A stretch of DNA of 64,000 bases from an uncultured Bacteroidota bacterium (GTDB lineage Bacteria; Bacteroidota; Bacteroidia; Flavobacteriales; Flavobacteriaceae). The stretch is from NCBI GenBank assembly GCA_902560025.1, contig CACEKL010000002.1, positions 27,357 to 91,356 on the forward strand. Direction: 5' to 3'. The position numbers were made by a program, and so were the translations under genes. Shown piece by piece: positions 1-9,772 of the stretch. The notes under the pieces are model-generated. The model was not told the origin of the DNA, made no database searches, and saw nothing but the letters and a program-made list of their open reading frames with translations. Numbering within the stretch: position 1 is the first letter of the stretch; every line of letters begins with the position of its first letter.

Positions 1-1084
1 CAATAATTCTATGATCATAGGATAAAGCTAAATACATCATTGGTCTGATTTCAACTTTACCATCTACAGCAACTGGTCTTTGTATAATATTATGCATACC
101 AAGGATTCCTGATTGAGGAGGGTTTATAATAGGTGTTGAAAGCATTGAACCAAAAACACCTCCATTTGAAATTGTAAATGTCCCACCTGTTAAATCATCA
201 ACTGTTATGGTTTTATTTCTTACACTATCAGCTAATCTTTTTATTTCCTGTTCTACAGATGAAAATGATAATTTTTGTGCATTTCTAAGAACAGGAGTCA
301 TTAGTCCCTTTGGTCCTGAGACTGCAATACTTATATCACTATAGTTATATGATATTTTTTCATCACCATCTATCATTGAATTAACATCAGGATAAAGCTC
401 CAATGCTCTTGTAACAGCAAGAGTGAAAAAGCTCATAAATCCCAGGCTGACTCCATGTCTTTGTGAGAAAGCTTCTTTATATTTTTTTCTGATTTCGAAT
501 ATATTTGAAAGGTCTGCTTCATTAAATGTAGTTAACATTGCAGTTTCGTTTTTTACTGAAACCAGTCTCTCTGAAACCTTTCTTCTGAGCATAGAGAGTT
601 TTTCTCTTGTTTCAGTTCTTGAATCATCACTAGATGCGCCCATTGCAGGTACTGCCTTTAGAACATCATCTTTTGTAATTTTTTGACCCTCAGTTTTAAT
701 CTCATTAAGATCTATACCCTTCTCAGAGGCAATATTTCTAGCAAGTGGAGTAACACTTATATTTTCACTTTGAGTTATTTTAGTATTCTCTTCTTTAATA
801 GGTTCTATATTTGATTCAGTTTCATCGGTTTCTATTTCTGTGACAGACTCTGATGTATCAATTAAACAAACCACATCACCTACAGACATTGAGTCTCCCT
901 CTTTTGCTTTTAGGGTAATTTTTCCAGATGCTTCCGCTGGAAGATCAAGTGTAGCTTTATCAGAGTCCAACTCAGCAATAGTCTGGTCTTTTCTGACAAC
1001 ATCTCCATCTTTTACAAGCCATTGGGAAATCTCTACTTCAGTAATTGACTCACCTGGGGAAGGAATTTTCATTTCTAAGACCAT
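1..1084 (-). CDS. sucB: 2-oxoglutarate dehydrogenase E2, dihydrolipoamide succinyltransferase (3' part outside window)
   Basis: This is the E2 core enzyme of the 2-oxoglutarate dehydrogenase complex, which moves the succinyl group to CoA in the TCA cycle. The N-terminus is a lipoyl domain starting [13 protein letters not shown], with the lipoyl-lysine context [11 protein letters not shown] Glu/Thr-rich linker follows, then a peripheral-subunit-binding domain ([16 protein letters not shown]) and the start of the acyltransferase domain ([37 protein letters not shown]). The catalytic His/Asp end lies beyond base 1. I chose the ATG at 1084 because it gives the usual short extension before [10 protein letters not shown]; the next ATG is at 1072. 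It is transcribed in the same direction as sucA, with three genes between them. Confidence 0.95.
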   Translation of the reverse strand, partial: MVLEMKIPSPGESITEVEISQWLVKDGDVVRKDQTIAELDSDKATLDLPAEASGKITLKAKEGDSMSVGDVVCLIDTSESVTEIETDETESNIEPIKEENTKITQSENISVTPLARNIASEKGIDLNEIKTEGQKITKDDVLKAVPAMGASSDDSRTETREKLSMLRRKVSERLVSVKNETAMLTTFNEADLSNIFEIRKKYKEAFSQRHGVSLGFMSFFTLAVTRALELYPDVNSMIDGDEKISYNYSDISIAVSGPKGLMTPVLRNAQKLSFSSVEQEIKRLADSVRNKTITVDDLTGGTFTISNGGVFGSMLSTPIINPPQSGILGMHNIIQRPVAVDGKVEIRPMMYLALSYDHRII

Positions 1085-1170
1085 CTCAAATATATAGCTA
1101 GTTTATCAATCAAAATTAATGATAAAAAATTACTATTTAAATATTATGCAAACTAAATGTTGGAGATAAA

Positions 1171-2196
1171 TTAGAACTTTAAATCAACTAAATTTTCATT
1201 TATCCAATCCTCATTAATGTCGCTATCATCTATTACTGTGTACCAAAGTTTATCTTTAGATTTAACATAGTTTTTTAATGCAAGTAGAGAGTCTTTTAAA
1301 TCATCTCTTTTAATGTTCATAGAATTTGGATGATAAATTAGACCTGATTGATCCATCATTTCAGTAATGAATTTAGAATCGTTTTCTTGAAGTCTACTCA
1401 ACAAGTATATTCCAAGACCGATTATATTTCCGTGGATAAATGGACGTTTAAGCCTTTCTTCTAGTTCATAAAAAAGATAGTGTTCTGATCCTTCTTCAAT
1501 TCTAAAATGGTCAATAGGAAGACAGATTGTATTTAATGAGATATATGCCTCAACAATAGACCTTAAACCATTGTCATTATTTGCTTTAATATTACCTATG
1601 TTATTATAAATAAAATCAAGGATTTTTTTTCCATTATCAATGGCATCTTGACTAAATGGATACTCAGATTTTCCTTTTGAATGTGCATATTGCCAATCAA
1701 ATGACGCAGTATGAATTGAGAATAAATCTCCAACACCGGCAATATTAAGTTCTTTGGGTGCAGATCTTAATAGATCATAATCAATTATTAGTGGATTTGG
1801 AGATGCAATTCCAAGATACTCCACATCATGATTTACTCTTACACCAGCAGCAGGAGTAGTAAAAGCATCTACACTAAGTATTGTTGGAATTGAGACTAAA
1901 TTCTTATTTAATTTCCATGAAATGTATTTAGCTACATCAATAGCCATTCCTCCACCAATGCCAACAATTGTATCAAATTCAGGAAGATTTGTGATCTGAT
2001 CTTCAATCCATTGTTTCTCTACAGAAGTTACATCAATAACTTTTTCAGGTGATTTGCCCATTTCATTTTTAATAATATTCCATGGAATCTCCATTGTAGC
2101 AACAACATATTTTCCAAGTTCTTTCCCTATTCCCTTGGAGACACCTCTCCCAATTCTTAATTGTTTGACATTTGTATTTAAACTAAAGTATTGCAT
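1171..2196 (-). CDS. Glycerol-1-phosphate dehydrogenase-like enzyme (AraM/EgsA family, Fe-ADH superfamily)
   Basis: This 341-residue protein belongs to the iron-containing alcohol dehydrogenase superfamily and most resembles the sn-glycerol-1-phosphate dehydrogenase (AraM/EgsA) branch. The dinucleotide-binding motif GIGGGMAIDVAKY is at about residues 79-91. The candidate metal ligands are Asp157 (GVGDLFSIHTA), His239 (EEGSEHYLF) and His255 (RPFIHGNIIGLG). The family reduces dihydroxyacetone phosphate to sn-glycerol-1-phosphate, using NAD(P)H. Whether this member does so is inferred, not shown. It overlaps the upstream permease gene by 14 bases, so the two are probably co-translated and may act on one substrate. 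It could instead be another polyol or sugar-phosphate dehydrogenase of the same fold. Confidence 0.75.
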   Translation of the reverse strand: MQYFSLNTNVKQLRIGRGVSKGIGKELGKYVVATMEIPWNIIKNEMGKSPEKVIDVTSVEKQWIEDQITNLPEFDTIVGIGGGMAIDVAKYISWKLNKNLVSIPTILSVDAFTTPAAGVRVNHDVEYLGIASPNPLIIDYDLLRSAPKELNIAGVGDLFSIHTASFDWQYAHSKGKSEYPFSQDAIDNGKKILDFIYNNIGNIKANNDNGLRSIVEAYISLNTICLPIDHFRIEEGSEHYLFYELEERLKRPFIHGNIIGLGIYLLSRLQENDSKFITEMMDQSGLIYHPNSMNIKRDDLKDSLLALKNYVKSKDKLWYTVIDDSDINEDWINENLVDLKF

Positions 2197-3589
2197 TTTT
2201 ATTCTTATTTTTAATTATAAAGATTATTAGTCCTAAGATTATAAATATTCCAGTCGAAATAGCAGGAATATATTCAGTATCGAAGCCATCAATAGATTGT
2301 CCTGGTATAATTAAGCATAATACAACAAATACACACCAAAGTAGTGTAAAAAACTTAACATATTTGGGGGTTCTAATTCCATCTTTGTTATCATAATTAA
2401 GATAAAATGATGAAAAGATAATTCCACAATATCCAATATAGCCAGCAATAGCAGATACACTTGTTATTACCTCAATTTTATTAAAGATGATTATAAAAAG
2501 TGTTGCTAATACTCCGATAAGAATTAGTGAATTCCCAGGAGATTTATTTTTATCAATTGACTTGAGCCAAGTTGAATTTGGAAGAACAGAATCTCTAGAC
2601 ATTGAGAAAATTAGCCTTGAAGCAGTAGCCATACAAGCAACTCCACATGCAAAAATTGCAGCTATTACAAATAAAAGAATTAAGGAGTATAGCAACACCC
2701 CAAATTCATTTCTGAGTAAATCTGTTAAAAAATTTTCAGAACCGGTCATGTAAATATCTTTTTGTAATAAAATGATAGAAAATATTATTATAACTATTCC
2801 GAAAAAACCAGATGTTAAAAGAGAATTAATTATTGACTTAGGAACAATCTTTGTTGGGTTTTTAGTTTCTTCAGACATATCTGCAGCTGCCTCAAAACCA
2901 GTTAAACACCATGCTCCTAATAAAATTGACAAGGCAAAAGATTCAAATCCTATATCAGAAATTTTAAAATCATTGGTCATTTTTGAAATTGAAAAATCCT
3001 CAATCCCATTAGTTACAAAGAAACCAAGTGCCAATATCAAAAGAATTACTCCTATAATTTCTGTTACAACTCCTATGTTATTGATATATGAAACCATTTT
3101 AATTCCATTTTTATGAATAAGAGTAATTATCCAAATTATAATTATTGAAATGACAATATCATTTACCTCAAGAGAAAATACTTGAGATAAAAAATCACTT
3201 AAAACTATACCTAGAGTTTTACAAATTCCAGGAAATCCAGTAAGAAACTGCATTAATAATAACCAACCCGTTGCAAATCCTAATCTAGAATTTACAAGTC
3301 TTGATGACCATTGATATCCATACCCAGAAATTGGGAATCTAACTGATAGTTCAGCCATAATCAAGGCAACAAAAAATTGTCCCACAAAAACTATTAACCA
3401 TGAGAGCGATATCCACGGGCCTACTTCAGAATATCCAAAATGAAAGTTTGCAAAGATTCCTGTTAAAATAGATATTAAAGAAAATGATATTGCAAAAGAT
3501 GAAAAGCCTTTCATCGACCTATTTAGATCTTGCTTATATCCAAATTTTGCGAGAAGTTTAGAATCGTTATCAACTTTAGACTGGGACAT
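2183..3589 (-). CDS. APC-superfamily amino acid/choline-type permease
   Basis: This 468-residue inner-membrane protein has about 12 predicted hydrophobic segments. The N-terminal stretch FGYKQDLNRSMKGFSSFAIS, the segment AELSVRFPISGYGYQW and the motif GFEAAADMSEETKNP are typical of the amino acid/choline transporter branch of the APC superfamily, whose members take up amino acids, GABA, choline or ethanolamine. The substrate cannot be read from the sequence. It overlaps the acetyltransferase gene upstream by 14 bases and the dehydrogenase gene downstream by 14 bases. This makes a compact three-gene unit between sucA and sucB, possibly for uptake and catabolism of a small nitrogenous compound. 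Confidence 0.85.
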   Translation of the reverse strand: MSQSKVDNDSKLLAKFGYKQDLNRSMKGFSSFAISFSLISILTGIFANFHFGYSEVGPWISLSWLIVFVGQFFVALIMAELSVRFPISGYGYQWSSRLVNSRLGFATGWLLLMQFLTGFPGICKTLGIVLSDFLSQVFSLEVNDIVISIIIIWIITLIHKNGIKMVSYINNIGVVTEIIGVILLILALGFFVTNGIEDFSISKMTNDFKISDIGFESFALSILLGAWCLTGFEAAADMSEETKNPTKIVPKSIINSLLTSGFFGIVIIIFSIILLQKDIYMTGSENFLTDLLRNEFGVLLYSLILLFVIAAIFACGVACMATASRLIFSMSRDSVLPNSTWLKSIDKNKSPGNSLILIGVLATLFIIIFNKIEVITSVSAIAGYIGYCGIIFSSFYLNYDNKDGIRTPKYVKFFTLLWCVFVVLCLIIPGQSIDGFDTEYIPAISTGIFIILGLIIFIIKNKNKNAIL

Positions 3590-4055
3590 GACTTAATATT
3601 CCTTTATAAATTCCTGGGTCAGATCCCTCTATTATTTTTGCATCAAATGTTTTTTCATAGAATTCAGCAGGTCCAACACCACCTATTATTGCATAGGCAT
3701 AACCCATTTCTTTCATGGAATTTAAAGCTAAAAAAAGTAATGCTTTTCCCAGTCCCTTTTTTCTATTACTTTTTTTGACTCCCATAGGACCAAGAAAATT
3801 TAAATAAGCTGCGTCATAGGTAGCAAAACCAAGTATCTGATCATTTTGAATTGCTATGAAAGTTGTTATAGGTTTTCTAGAGAATGAAACATCTACTTCA
3901 CTTTCCCAACCATCACCAAATTCATTTTTAACCCAATTGTTAACTATATACTTTTCAGCAGCAAGTGGACGTCTAAATGAGATCGTTTTTGAAAGCTCCT
4001 CAAGTTCTTTGCAATTTTTTGGAAGATTATAAAGCTTAACTAACATATCTTTCAT
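3576..4055 (-). CDS. GNAT-family N-acetyltransferase
   Basis: This 159-residue protein has the GNAT fold. The acetyl-CoA pyrophosphate-binding loop is visible as KKSNRKKGLGKALL near residue 100 (R/Q-x-x-G-x-G/A), followed by the usual alpha-helix and by GYAYAIIGGVGPAEFYEK, which matches the end of the domain. The region before the loop (ILGFATYDAAYLNFLGPMGV) is the beta-4 strand that holds the acetyl group. The acceptor substrate is unknown. The gene lies 28 bases downstream of sucA and overlaps the permease by 14 bases, so it is probably read from the sucA promoter. Confidence 0.82.
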   Translation of the reverse strand: MKDMLVKLYNLPKNCKELEELSKTISFRRPLAAEKYIVNNWVKNEFGDGWESEVDVSFSRKPITTFIAIQNDQILGFATYDAAYLNFLGPMGVKKSNRKKGLGKALLFLALNSMKEMGYAYAIIGGVGPAEFYEKTFDAKIIEGSDPGIYKGILSHVPV

Positions 4056-4083
4056 ATCTCAAATAAAAGATTTAATATAGAAA

Positions 4084-6837
4084 TTATTTCTTAAAATTAT
4101 TTTTAGTCTTATCAAAAACATATTCAATAACTTGATTATGTCTTCTCTCAAATCTAACATAACTTCCAGATGCAGTTGATCCATAAAATCTTCTTGTAGC
4201 TGGCCTCATATTCTTTGCAATTGGATGATATGTTTGGATATGATTCCAAGCTCCCATATTTCTTGGTTCTTCTTGGGCCCAAACAATATCCTTTGCATTT
4301 GAGAATTTTTTAATTTCAGAAATAATCAATTTAACAGGCAGTGGAAAGAGCTGTTCTATCCTTACAATTGCAACATTTTTAATATTATTCTTTTCTCTAT
4401 AATCAATTAAATCAAAATAGAATTTTCCAGAACAAAATACTAATGACTCCGCTTTATCTGGATCGATTTCATTATCAGAAATTACAGGCATAAACTTAGA
4501 TGAAGTTAATTCTTCAATATCTGAGATAACCTTAGGATGTCTTAAGAGACTTTTAGGTGTAAATAATATTAATGGTTTTCTAAAGTTTGTAATCATTTGT
4601 CTTCTTAGAAGGTGAAAAAGATTTGCTGGGGTTGTACAATTTGCAGCATACATATTATCCTTTGCACACAATTGAAGATATCTTTCCATTCTAGCTGAAG
4701 AGTGTTCAGCTCCTTGTCCTTCATATCCATGAGGTAGGTATAATACAATTCCGTTTTGTAGCTTCCACTTATCCTCTGCAGATGATATGTACTGATCAAT
4801 TATTATTTGAGCTCCATTGGAAAAATCACCAAATTGAGCTTCCCAAATTGTCAAACTGTTGGGGCTTGCTAATGCATACCCATAATCAAAACCTAGGACA
4901 CCATATTCTGAAAGAAGAGAGTTGTAAATTTTTAATACTCCTTTTTTATTAGAATCAATACTGTTAAGAGGCAAGTATTCCTCTTCAAAGTCTTCAGACT
5001 TTAAAACTGCATGACGGTGAGAGAATGTACCCCTTTCTACATCTTGACCAGATATTCTAACATTGAATCCTTCAAGCATTAATGTACCATAAGCAAGTTG
5101 CTCAGCTAGTGCCCAGTCAACTTTTTTTGATTCAAAAAGCATTTTTTCTCTTGCATCAAATAGCTTAATTACTTTTCTTAAAAATTGTTTATTAGGAAGT
5201 TTTGAGATAGATCTACCTACGTTTAAAATATCTTCTTCATTAGAATTAGTGTCATATTCTTTTAGCATTTTATTTTCATCAACACGCTTAAACCCTTCCC
5301 AGACTTCTTGCATAAAAGGAGTAATTTTTGTTTTATCCTTTTTCTTTGAGTCGTCGAGCTCCTCTTCCAAAGATTCAAAATAATCTGATTCAATTTTAGA
5401 GATATAGCCCTTATTAATTATTCCCTGCTCAATTAATTTACCTGCATATATATCTCTTGGATTTGGGTGTGAAGAAATAAACTTATAAAGCTTTGGTTGA
5501 GTAAATCTTGGCTCATCTCCTTCATTGTGACCATATTTTCTGTAACCAAGTAAGTCAATAAAAACATCTCTATTAAACTGATTCCTATATTCAAAAGCAA
5601 AAGTAACTGCATGTATAACAGCCTCAACATCATCAGAGTTTACATGCAAAACTGGAGAAAGGGTTACTTTACCAACATCTGAACAATAAGTGCTGGATCT
5701 TGCATCTAAATAATTCGTAGTAAATCCAACTTGATTATTTACAATTAAATGAATAGTACCACCTGTACTGTAACCTTTAAGTCTTGACATTTGAATTACT
5801 TCATAAACTACTCCCTGTCCAGCAATTGCTGCATCACCATGAACTAAAATGGGTAAAATTTTATTTGTCTTATTATTTAGGTCATTTTCCAATTTAGCTC
5901 TTGCTATTCCTTGAACAACAGGATCAACTGACTCAAGGTGAGATGGGTTTGGGGCTAAATTCATTGTAATTTTATTTCCAGACTTGGTAAACCTTTCTGA
6001 TGTCCAACCTAAATGATATTTAACATCTCCATCAAAGATGTCCTCTTCGTAGTCTTTACCATCAAATTCACCGAAGATATCCTTACTAGATTTGCCAAAA
6101 ATGTTCACCAATGTATTTAGTCTTCCTCTATGAGACATCCCCATGACAATATCCTCAACTCCTTTATCTGCAGCTATATTAATTAGAAAGTCTATAGCTG
6201 GAATTAAAGATTCTCCACCTTCAAGCGAAAACCTTTTTTGTCCAACATATTTTTTTTGAAGAAAATTTTCAAAAGTATAGGCTTTATTCAGACTATCTAA
6301 TATTTTCAATTTTTCATCTTTAGAAAAATTAGGATGATTACCATTAACATTGATATGATTTTGAATCCATTTAACCTTATTAGGGTCTCTAATATACATA
6401 TACTCAATACCTATTGAGTCACAATAAATTCTCTTTAAATGATCAATTATATTTTTTAATTTATCAGGTCCTATTCCGACAACCTCACCTGCACTAAAAA
6501 CTAACTCAAGATCTGCAGCTTCTAGACCAAAATTTTCAATATCTAGAGTTGGTAAGTATTTTCTTCTCTCCCTAACAGGATTTGTAACTGTAAATAGATG
6601 TCCTCTTTTTCTGTAGGCATCTATTAGATTAATTACCTGAAATTCCTTTTTAATATTTTCTGGAACTTCAAATTTTCTCTCCTCAACTGTAATATTTGCA
6701 CTCTCCATTCCAAAGTCAAAACCTTGAAAAAAAGCTTTCCAACTTGGCTCCAGAGTATCTGGTGATTGCAAGTACTGATCATACATTTCTGCGAATAAAC
6801 TTGTGTGAGCTGAGTTAAGAAATGAAAATTTATCCAT
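4084..6837 (-). CDS. sucA: 2-oxoglutarate dehydrogenase E1 component
   Basis: This 917-residue thiamine-diphosphate enzyme decarboxylates 2-oxoglutarate and passes the succinyl group to the lipoyl arm of SucB. Visible features are the N-terminal E1 segment ending in PSWKAFFQGFDFG, the substrate-site motif GMSHRGRLN (about 233-241), the ThDP/Mg motif HGDAAIAGQG to NNQVGFTT (about 334-375), GHNEGDEPRFTQP, and the transketolase-type half with GYEGQGAEHSSARMERYLQL. The length matches the family. A TTG lies directly before the ATG; I chose the ATG at 6837. The 71-base gap to the divergent umuC must hold promoters for both, but I see no exact TAnnTTTG there. Three unrelated genes separate it from sucB, which is unusual. 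Confidence 0.97.
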   Translation of the reverse strand: MDKFSFLNSAHTSLFAEMYDQYLQSPDTLEPSWKAFFQGFDFGMESANITVEERKFEVPENIKKEFQVINLIDAYRKRGHLFTVTNPVRERRKYLPTLDIENFGLEAADLELVFSAGEVVGIGPDKLKNIIDHLKRIYCDSIGIEYMYIRDPNKVKWIQNHINVNGNHPNFSKDEKLKILDSLNKAYTFENFLQKKYVGQKRFSLEGGESLIPAIDFLINIAADKGVEDIVMGMSHRGRLNTLVNIFGKSSKDIFGEFDGKDYEEDIFDGDVKYHLGWTSERFTKSGNKITMNLAPNPSHLESVDPVVQGIARAKLENDLNNKTNKILPILVHGDAAIAGQGVVYEVIQMSRLKGYSTGGTIHLIVNNQVGFTTNYLDARSSTYCSDVGKVTLSPVLHVNSDDVEAVIHAVTFAFEYRNQFNRDVFIDLLGYRKYGHNEGDEPRFTQPKLYKFISSHPNPRDIYAGKLIEQGIINKGYISKIESDYFESLEEELDDSKKKDKTKITPFMQEVWEGFKRVDENKMLKEYDTNSNEEDILNVGRSISKLPNKQFLRKVIKLFDAREKMLFESKKVDWALAEQLAYGTLMLEGFNVRISGQDVERGTFSHRHAVLKSEDFEEEYLPLNSIDSNKKGVLKIYNSLLSEYGVLGFDYGYALASPNSLTIWEAQFGDFSNGAQIIIDQYISSAEDKWKLQNGIVLYLPHGYEGQGAEHSSARMERYLQLCAKDNMYAANCTTPANLFHLLRRQMITNFRKPLILFTPKSLLRHPKVISDIEELTSSKFMPVISDNEIDPDKAESLVFCSGKFYFDLIDYREKNNIKNVAIVRIEQLFPLPVKLIISEIKKFSNAKDIVWAQEEPRNMGAWNHIQTYHPIAKNMRPATRRFYGSTASGSYVRFERRHNQVIEYVFDKTKNNFKK

Positions 6838-6908
6838 CAAGTTTTATATAGTTAATAAAATTACAACTTGTTTTTTATGTTTCTTAATAATTTTTAGATT
6901 TTTGTATC

Positions 6909-8168
6909 ATGTTTGCCCTAATAGATTGCAATAATTTTTATGCTTCATGTGAAAGAGTTTTTCAACCACACTTAAATGAAAAACCGATCGTCATTCTTTC
7001 AAATAATGATGGCTGTGTAATAGCAAGAAGTAATGAGGCTAAAGCTCTTGGGATTCCTATGGGAGCACCTGCATTTAAATTCAAAGAAGTCTTTCAAAAA
7101 AATAAAGTTGAGATATTCTCATCAAATTTTACACTGTATGGGGATATGAGCAATAGGGTTATGTCTATAATATCCCGTTTTGTTCCGGATGTAGAAATTT
7201 ATAGTATTGATGAAGCATTTTTAAGATTCAATGGTTTTACTGAGGATGAAGCTGATAAGAAATGTAAAGAGATTATAAGTACTGTATGGAAGTGGACTGG
7301 TATTCCTGTCTCAATCGGATTAGCTCCGACTAAATCGCTTGCTAAAATTGCAAATAGAATCGCGAAAAAAAGCCCTGATATTACCAAGGGGTTTTATTCA
7401 ATTAATAATAATAAAAAACGTCTAGAAGCTTTGGAAAAAATATCTACTGGTGATATTTGGGGTATTGGATTACAAAATGAAAAAAAGCTATCAAACATAA
7501 ATGTAAAGTCTGGAATTGACTTTATAAATCTTCCTGATCAATGGGTTAAAAAAAATATGAGTATAATCGGCCTAAAACTAAAAAAAGAGCTTGAAGGCTC
7601 TCCTACACTTGATATTGAAGAAACAAAAATTGAGAAAAAATCTATTGCAACAACTAGAAGTTTTGAGTCTGATATTTCATCACTTGAAGATTTAATTGAA
7701 AGAATCACAACGTATTCAGTTGTTGCTTCTAAAAAACTAAGAAATCAAAAGAGTGAATGTAATATGATTTGTGTTTTTATTAGGAGTAATCCATTTAAAA
7801 ATAATAATGAAAGATATCATTATAGTCTGACAGGATCACTACCATTTTCTACTAGTTCAAGTATCGAGATTAGTAAATTTGCAGTAAAACTTCTAAAAAA
7901 TATTTACTCTAAAAACAAATCATATAAAAAAGCAGGTATAATATTAATGGGGTTATCTCCAGAATCAAATCATCAGTTTAGTTTATTTGACAGAGATATT
8001 GAAAAACAGAAAAAGCTCATGAAAAGCATCGATACAATTGATACCAAATATGGACTGTATAAGGTAAGACTTGCAAGTCAAGATCAAAAAAGAATTTGGA
8101 AAATGAAGAGGCAAAAGCTTTCTAGAAACTATACTACTGAAATTGACGAAATATTAATTGTAAAGTAG
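6909..8168 (+). CDS. umuC: Error-prone Y-family DNA polymerase V catalytic subunit
   Basis: This 419-residue Y-family polymerase carries out translesion synthesis. The catalytic Asp is in [16 protein letters not shown] (residue 6) and the second acidic pair is in [11 protein letters not shown]. The motif [22 protein letters not shown] is the conserved fingers region (quoted here only in part as [14 protein letters not shown]), and [20 protein letters not shown] leads into the thumb. The C-terminus keeps the UmuC-type little-finger and tail. The stop codon is one base before umuD, so the pair is translationally coupled. The gene order umuC-umuD is the reverse of the enteric operon. No LexA-type operator was recognised in the 71-base upstream gap. 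Confidence 0.95.
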   Translation: MFALIDCNNFYASCERVFQPHLNEKPIVILSNNDGCVIARSNEAKALGIPMGAPAFKFKEVFQKNKVEIFSSNFTLYGDMSNRVMSIISRFVPDVEIYSIDEAFLRFNGFTEDEADKKCKEIISTVWKWTGIPVSIGLAPTKSLAKIANRIAKKSPDITKGFYSINNNKKRLEALEKISTGDIWGIGLQNEKKLSNINVKSGIDFINLPDQWVKKNMSIIGLKLKKELEGSPTLDIEETKIEKKSIATTRSFESDISSLEDLIERITTYSVVASKKLRNQKSECNMICVFIRSNPFKNNNERYHYSLTGSLPFSTSSSIEISKFAVKLLKNIYSKNKSYKKAGIILMGLSPESNHQFSLFDRDIEKQKKLMKSIDTIDTKYGLYKVRLASQDQKRIWKMKRQKLSRNYTTEIDEILIVK

Positions 8169-8169
8169 A

Positions 8170-8604
8170 ATGAATAAAGAGAATAATATTAGAATATTTA
8201 AACCTACTGATAAAGAATCTATTAAAAATATATTTATTGAAGATGGTATTTCAGCTGGTTTTCCTTCGCCTGCTAGCGATTTCGAGGAATCAAGAATTAG
8301 TATTGAAAAAGTTGTAGTAAAAAATAAAGAGTCAACTTTTTATGCTAAAGTTTCAGGTGAATCAATGAAAAATGCAGGGCTTGATGATGGAGATATTCTT
8401 GTAATTGATAGAAGCGAAGAGTTAAAAAATAATAAAATTGCTGTCTGTTATCTTAATGGAGAATTCACGGTTAAGAGAGTAAAGATTGAGAAGGATCATA
8501 TATATCTAGTACCAGAAAATGATAAGTATGAACCGATAAAGGTTACAGACGAAAATGAATTTATAGTATGGGGAGTAGTAACTTACGTTATTAAAAAAAT
8601 TTAG
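8170..8604 (+). CDS. umuD: UmuD-type S24 family autoprotease, polymerase V accessory subunit
   Basis: This 144-residue LexA/UmuD-fold protein lacks a DNA-binding domain. The self-cleavage site appears as SAGFPSPASDF, with the scissile bond expected between Ala29 and Gly30. Catalytic Ser65 is in the motif VSGESMKNAG and catalytic Lys102 is in GEFTVKRV. Cleavage stimulated by RecA filaments would give UmuD', which joins UmuC to form the translesion polymerase. It follows umuC by one base. Its last four bases overlap the 3' end of the convergent thiolase gene. The length and motifs are normal for the family, so the pair looks intact. Confidence 0.93.
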   Translation: MNKENNIRIFKPTDKESIKNIFIEDGISAGFPSPASDFEESRISIEKVVVKNKESTFYAKVSGESMKNAGLDDGDILVIDRSEELKNNKIAVCYLNGEFTVKRVKIEKDHIYLVPENDKYEPIKVTDENEFIVWGVVTYVIKKI

Positions 8605-9770
8605 AGTCTCTCGTAAATACCGGCAATTCCTTGACCTCCTCCAACACAAGCAGTAACCATTCCGTACTTTTGATTTCTTCTTTTCATCTCATTAAGTAAT
8701 TGTATTGAAAGTTTTGCACCAGTGCAACCTAAAGGATGACCAAGAGCAATTGCTCCACCATTAACATTTACAGTATCAGGATTTAAACCACTCTCCTGGA
8801 TTACAGCTAAAGCTTGACAAGCGAAAGCTTCATTTAATTCTGTTTGTTCTATATCAGATAATTTTAATCCTGCCTGACTTAAAGCTTTTGGAATTGCTTC
8901 AACAGGTCCTATTCCCATGTATAAAGGATCTACTCCTCCTGAAGTACAAGTTACCATCCTTGCAATTGGTTTAACTCCTAATTGTTTAACCATCTCCTCA
9001 GACATGACTAAAACAAAAGCAGCACCGTCAGACATTTGAGATGAGCTACCAGCGGTAACTATACCTCCAAGTTTGAAAGCAGGTCTTAATTTAGCTAAAG
9101 CTTCAACTGTTGTTTCCCTTCTAACTCCTTCATCCATATCAACAGTATGAGATTTAGATACTTTCTTTCCATCCTGGACAAATACTTCTTCAACAGTAAC
9201 TGGAACAATCTCATCTTTAAACAATCCCTTTTCTATTGCATTAGCTGCCTTTTGGTGAGACTCATAAGAAAATTGATCTGAAGCTTCTCTTGATATTTTA
9301 TATTTTTCAGCAACAGCTTCAGCTGTATGCCCCATTCCAATATGATAATTCATATTCTCTTGATTTGCCTTATAACTAGGTGACAATTTGTATCCGGTCA
9401 TTGGGATTAGACTCATACTTTCAATCCCTCCAGCAACAAAAATATGTCCAAATCCAGCTCTTACTTTACTAACAGCCATAGATATAGCTTCAAGACCTGA
9501 AGCACAGTACCTATTAATTGTTACACCTGGGACTTCTTTTCCAAGAGCTCTAGCAGATATTAGTCTTGCTACTTGAAGACCTTGTTCACCCTCAGGATTA
9601 GCACATCCTACTATAACATCATCAACTTTTGTTGTATCAAGTTCTGGGACCTGTGACGTAAGATGTTTTATAACATCAACAGCAAGATCATCGGTTCTAT
9701 AATTTTTAAAGCCACCTCTTTTTGCTTTTCCAACTGCTGATCTATAACCAGCTACTATGTATGCTTCCAT
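8601..9770 (-). CDS. fadA: Acetyl-CoA C-acyltransferase (3-ketoacyl-CoA thiolase)
   Basis: This 389-residue thiolase catalyses the last step of beta-oxidation, cleaving 3-ketoacyl-CoA with CoA to give acetyl-CoA. The acylated cysteine is in TINRYCASGLEAISMAV near residue 88. The C-terminal GGAIALGHPLGCTGAKL and TACVGGGQGIAGIYERL carry the catalytic His and the second Cys. It starts two bases after the stop codon of the hydroxyacyl-CoA dehydrogenase/hydratase gene, so the two form an operon that makes the trifunctional-type beta-oxidation complex. A biosynthetic acetoacetyl-CoA thiolase is possible on motifs alone, but the neighbour favours fatty-acid degradation. Confidence 0.93.
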   Translation of the reverse strand: MEAYIVAGYRSAVGKAKRGGFKNYRTDDLAVDVIKHLTSQVPELDTTKVDDVIVGCANPEGEQGLQVARLISARALGKEVPGVTINRYCASGLEAISMAVSKVRAGFGHIFVAGGIESMSLIPMTGYKLSPSYKANQENMNYHIGMGHTAEAVAEKYKISREASDQFSYESHQKAANAIEKGLFKDEIVPVTVEEVFVQDGKKVSKSHTVDMDEGVRRETTVEALAKLRPAFKLGGIVTAGSSSQMSDGAAFVLVMSEEMVKQLGVKPIARMVTCTSGGVDPLYMGIGPVEAIPKALSQAGLKLSDIEQTELNEAFACQALAVIQESGLNPDTVNVNGGAIALGHPLGCTGAKLSIQLLNEMKRRNQKYGMVTACVGGGQGIAGIYERL

Positions 9771-9772
9771 AA

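Noticed and set aside
6841..6908. LexA/SOS box upstream of umuC
   Set aside because: The gap is AT-rich without a clear palindrome that I could match to a known SOS box, and no exact TAnnTTTG at correct spacing was found, so no site is claimed.
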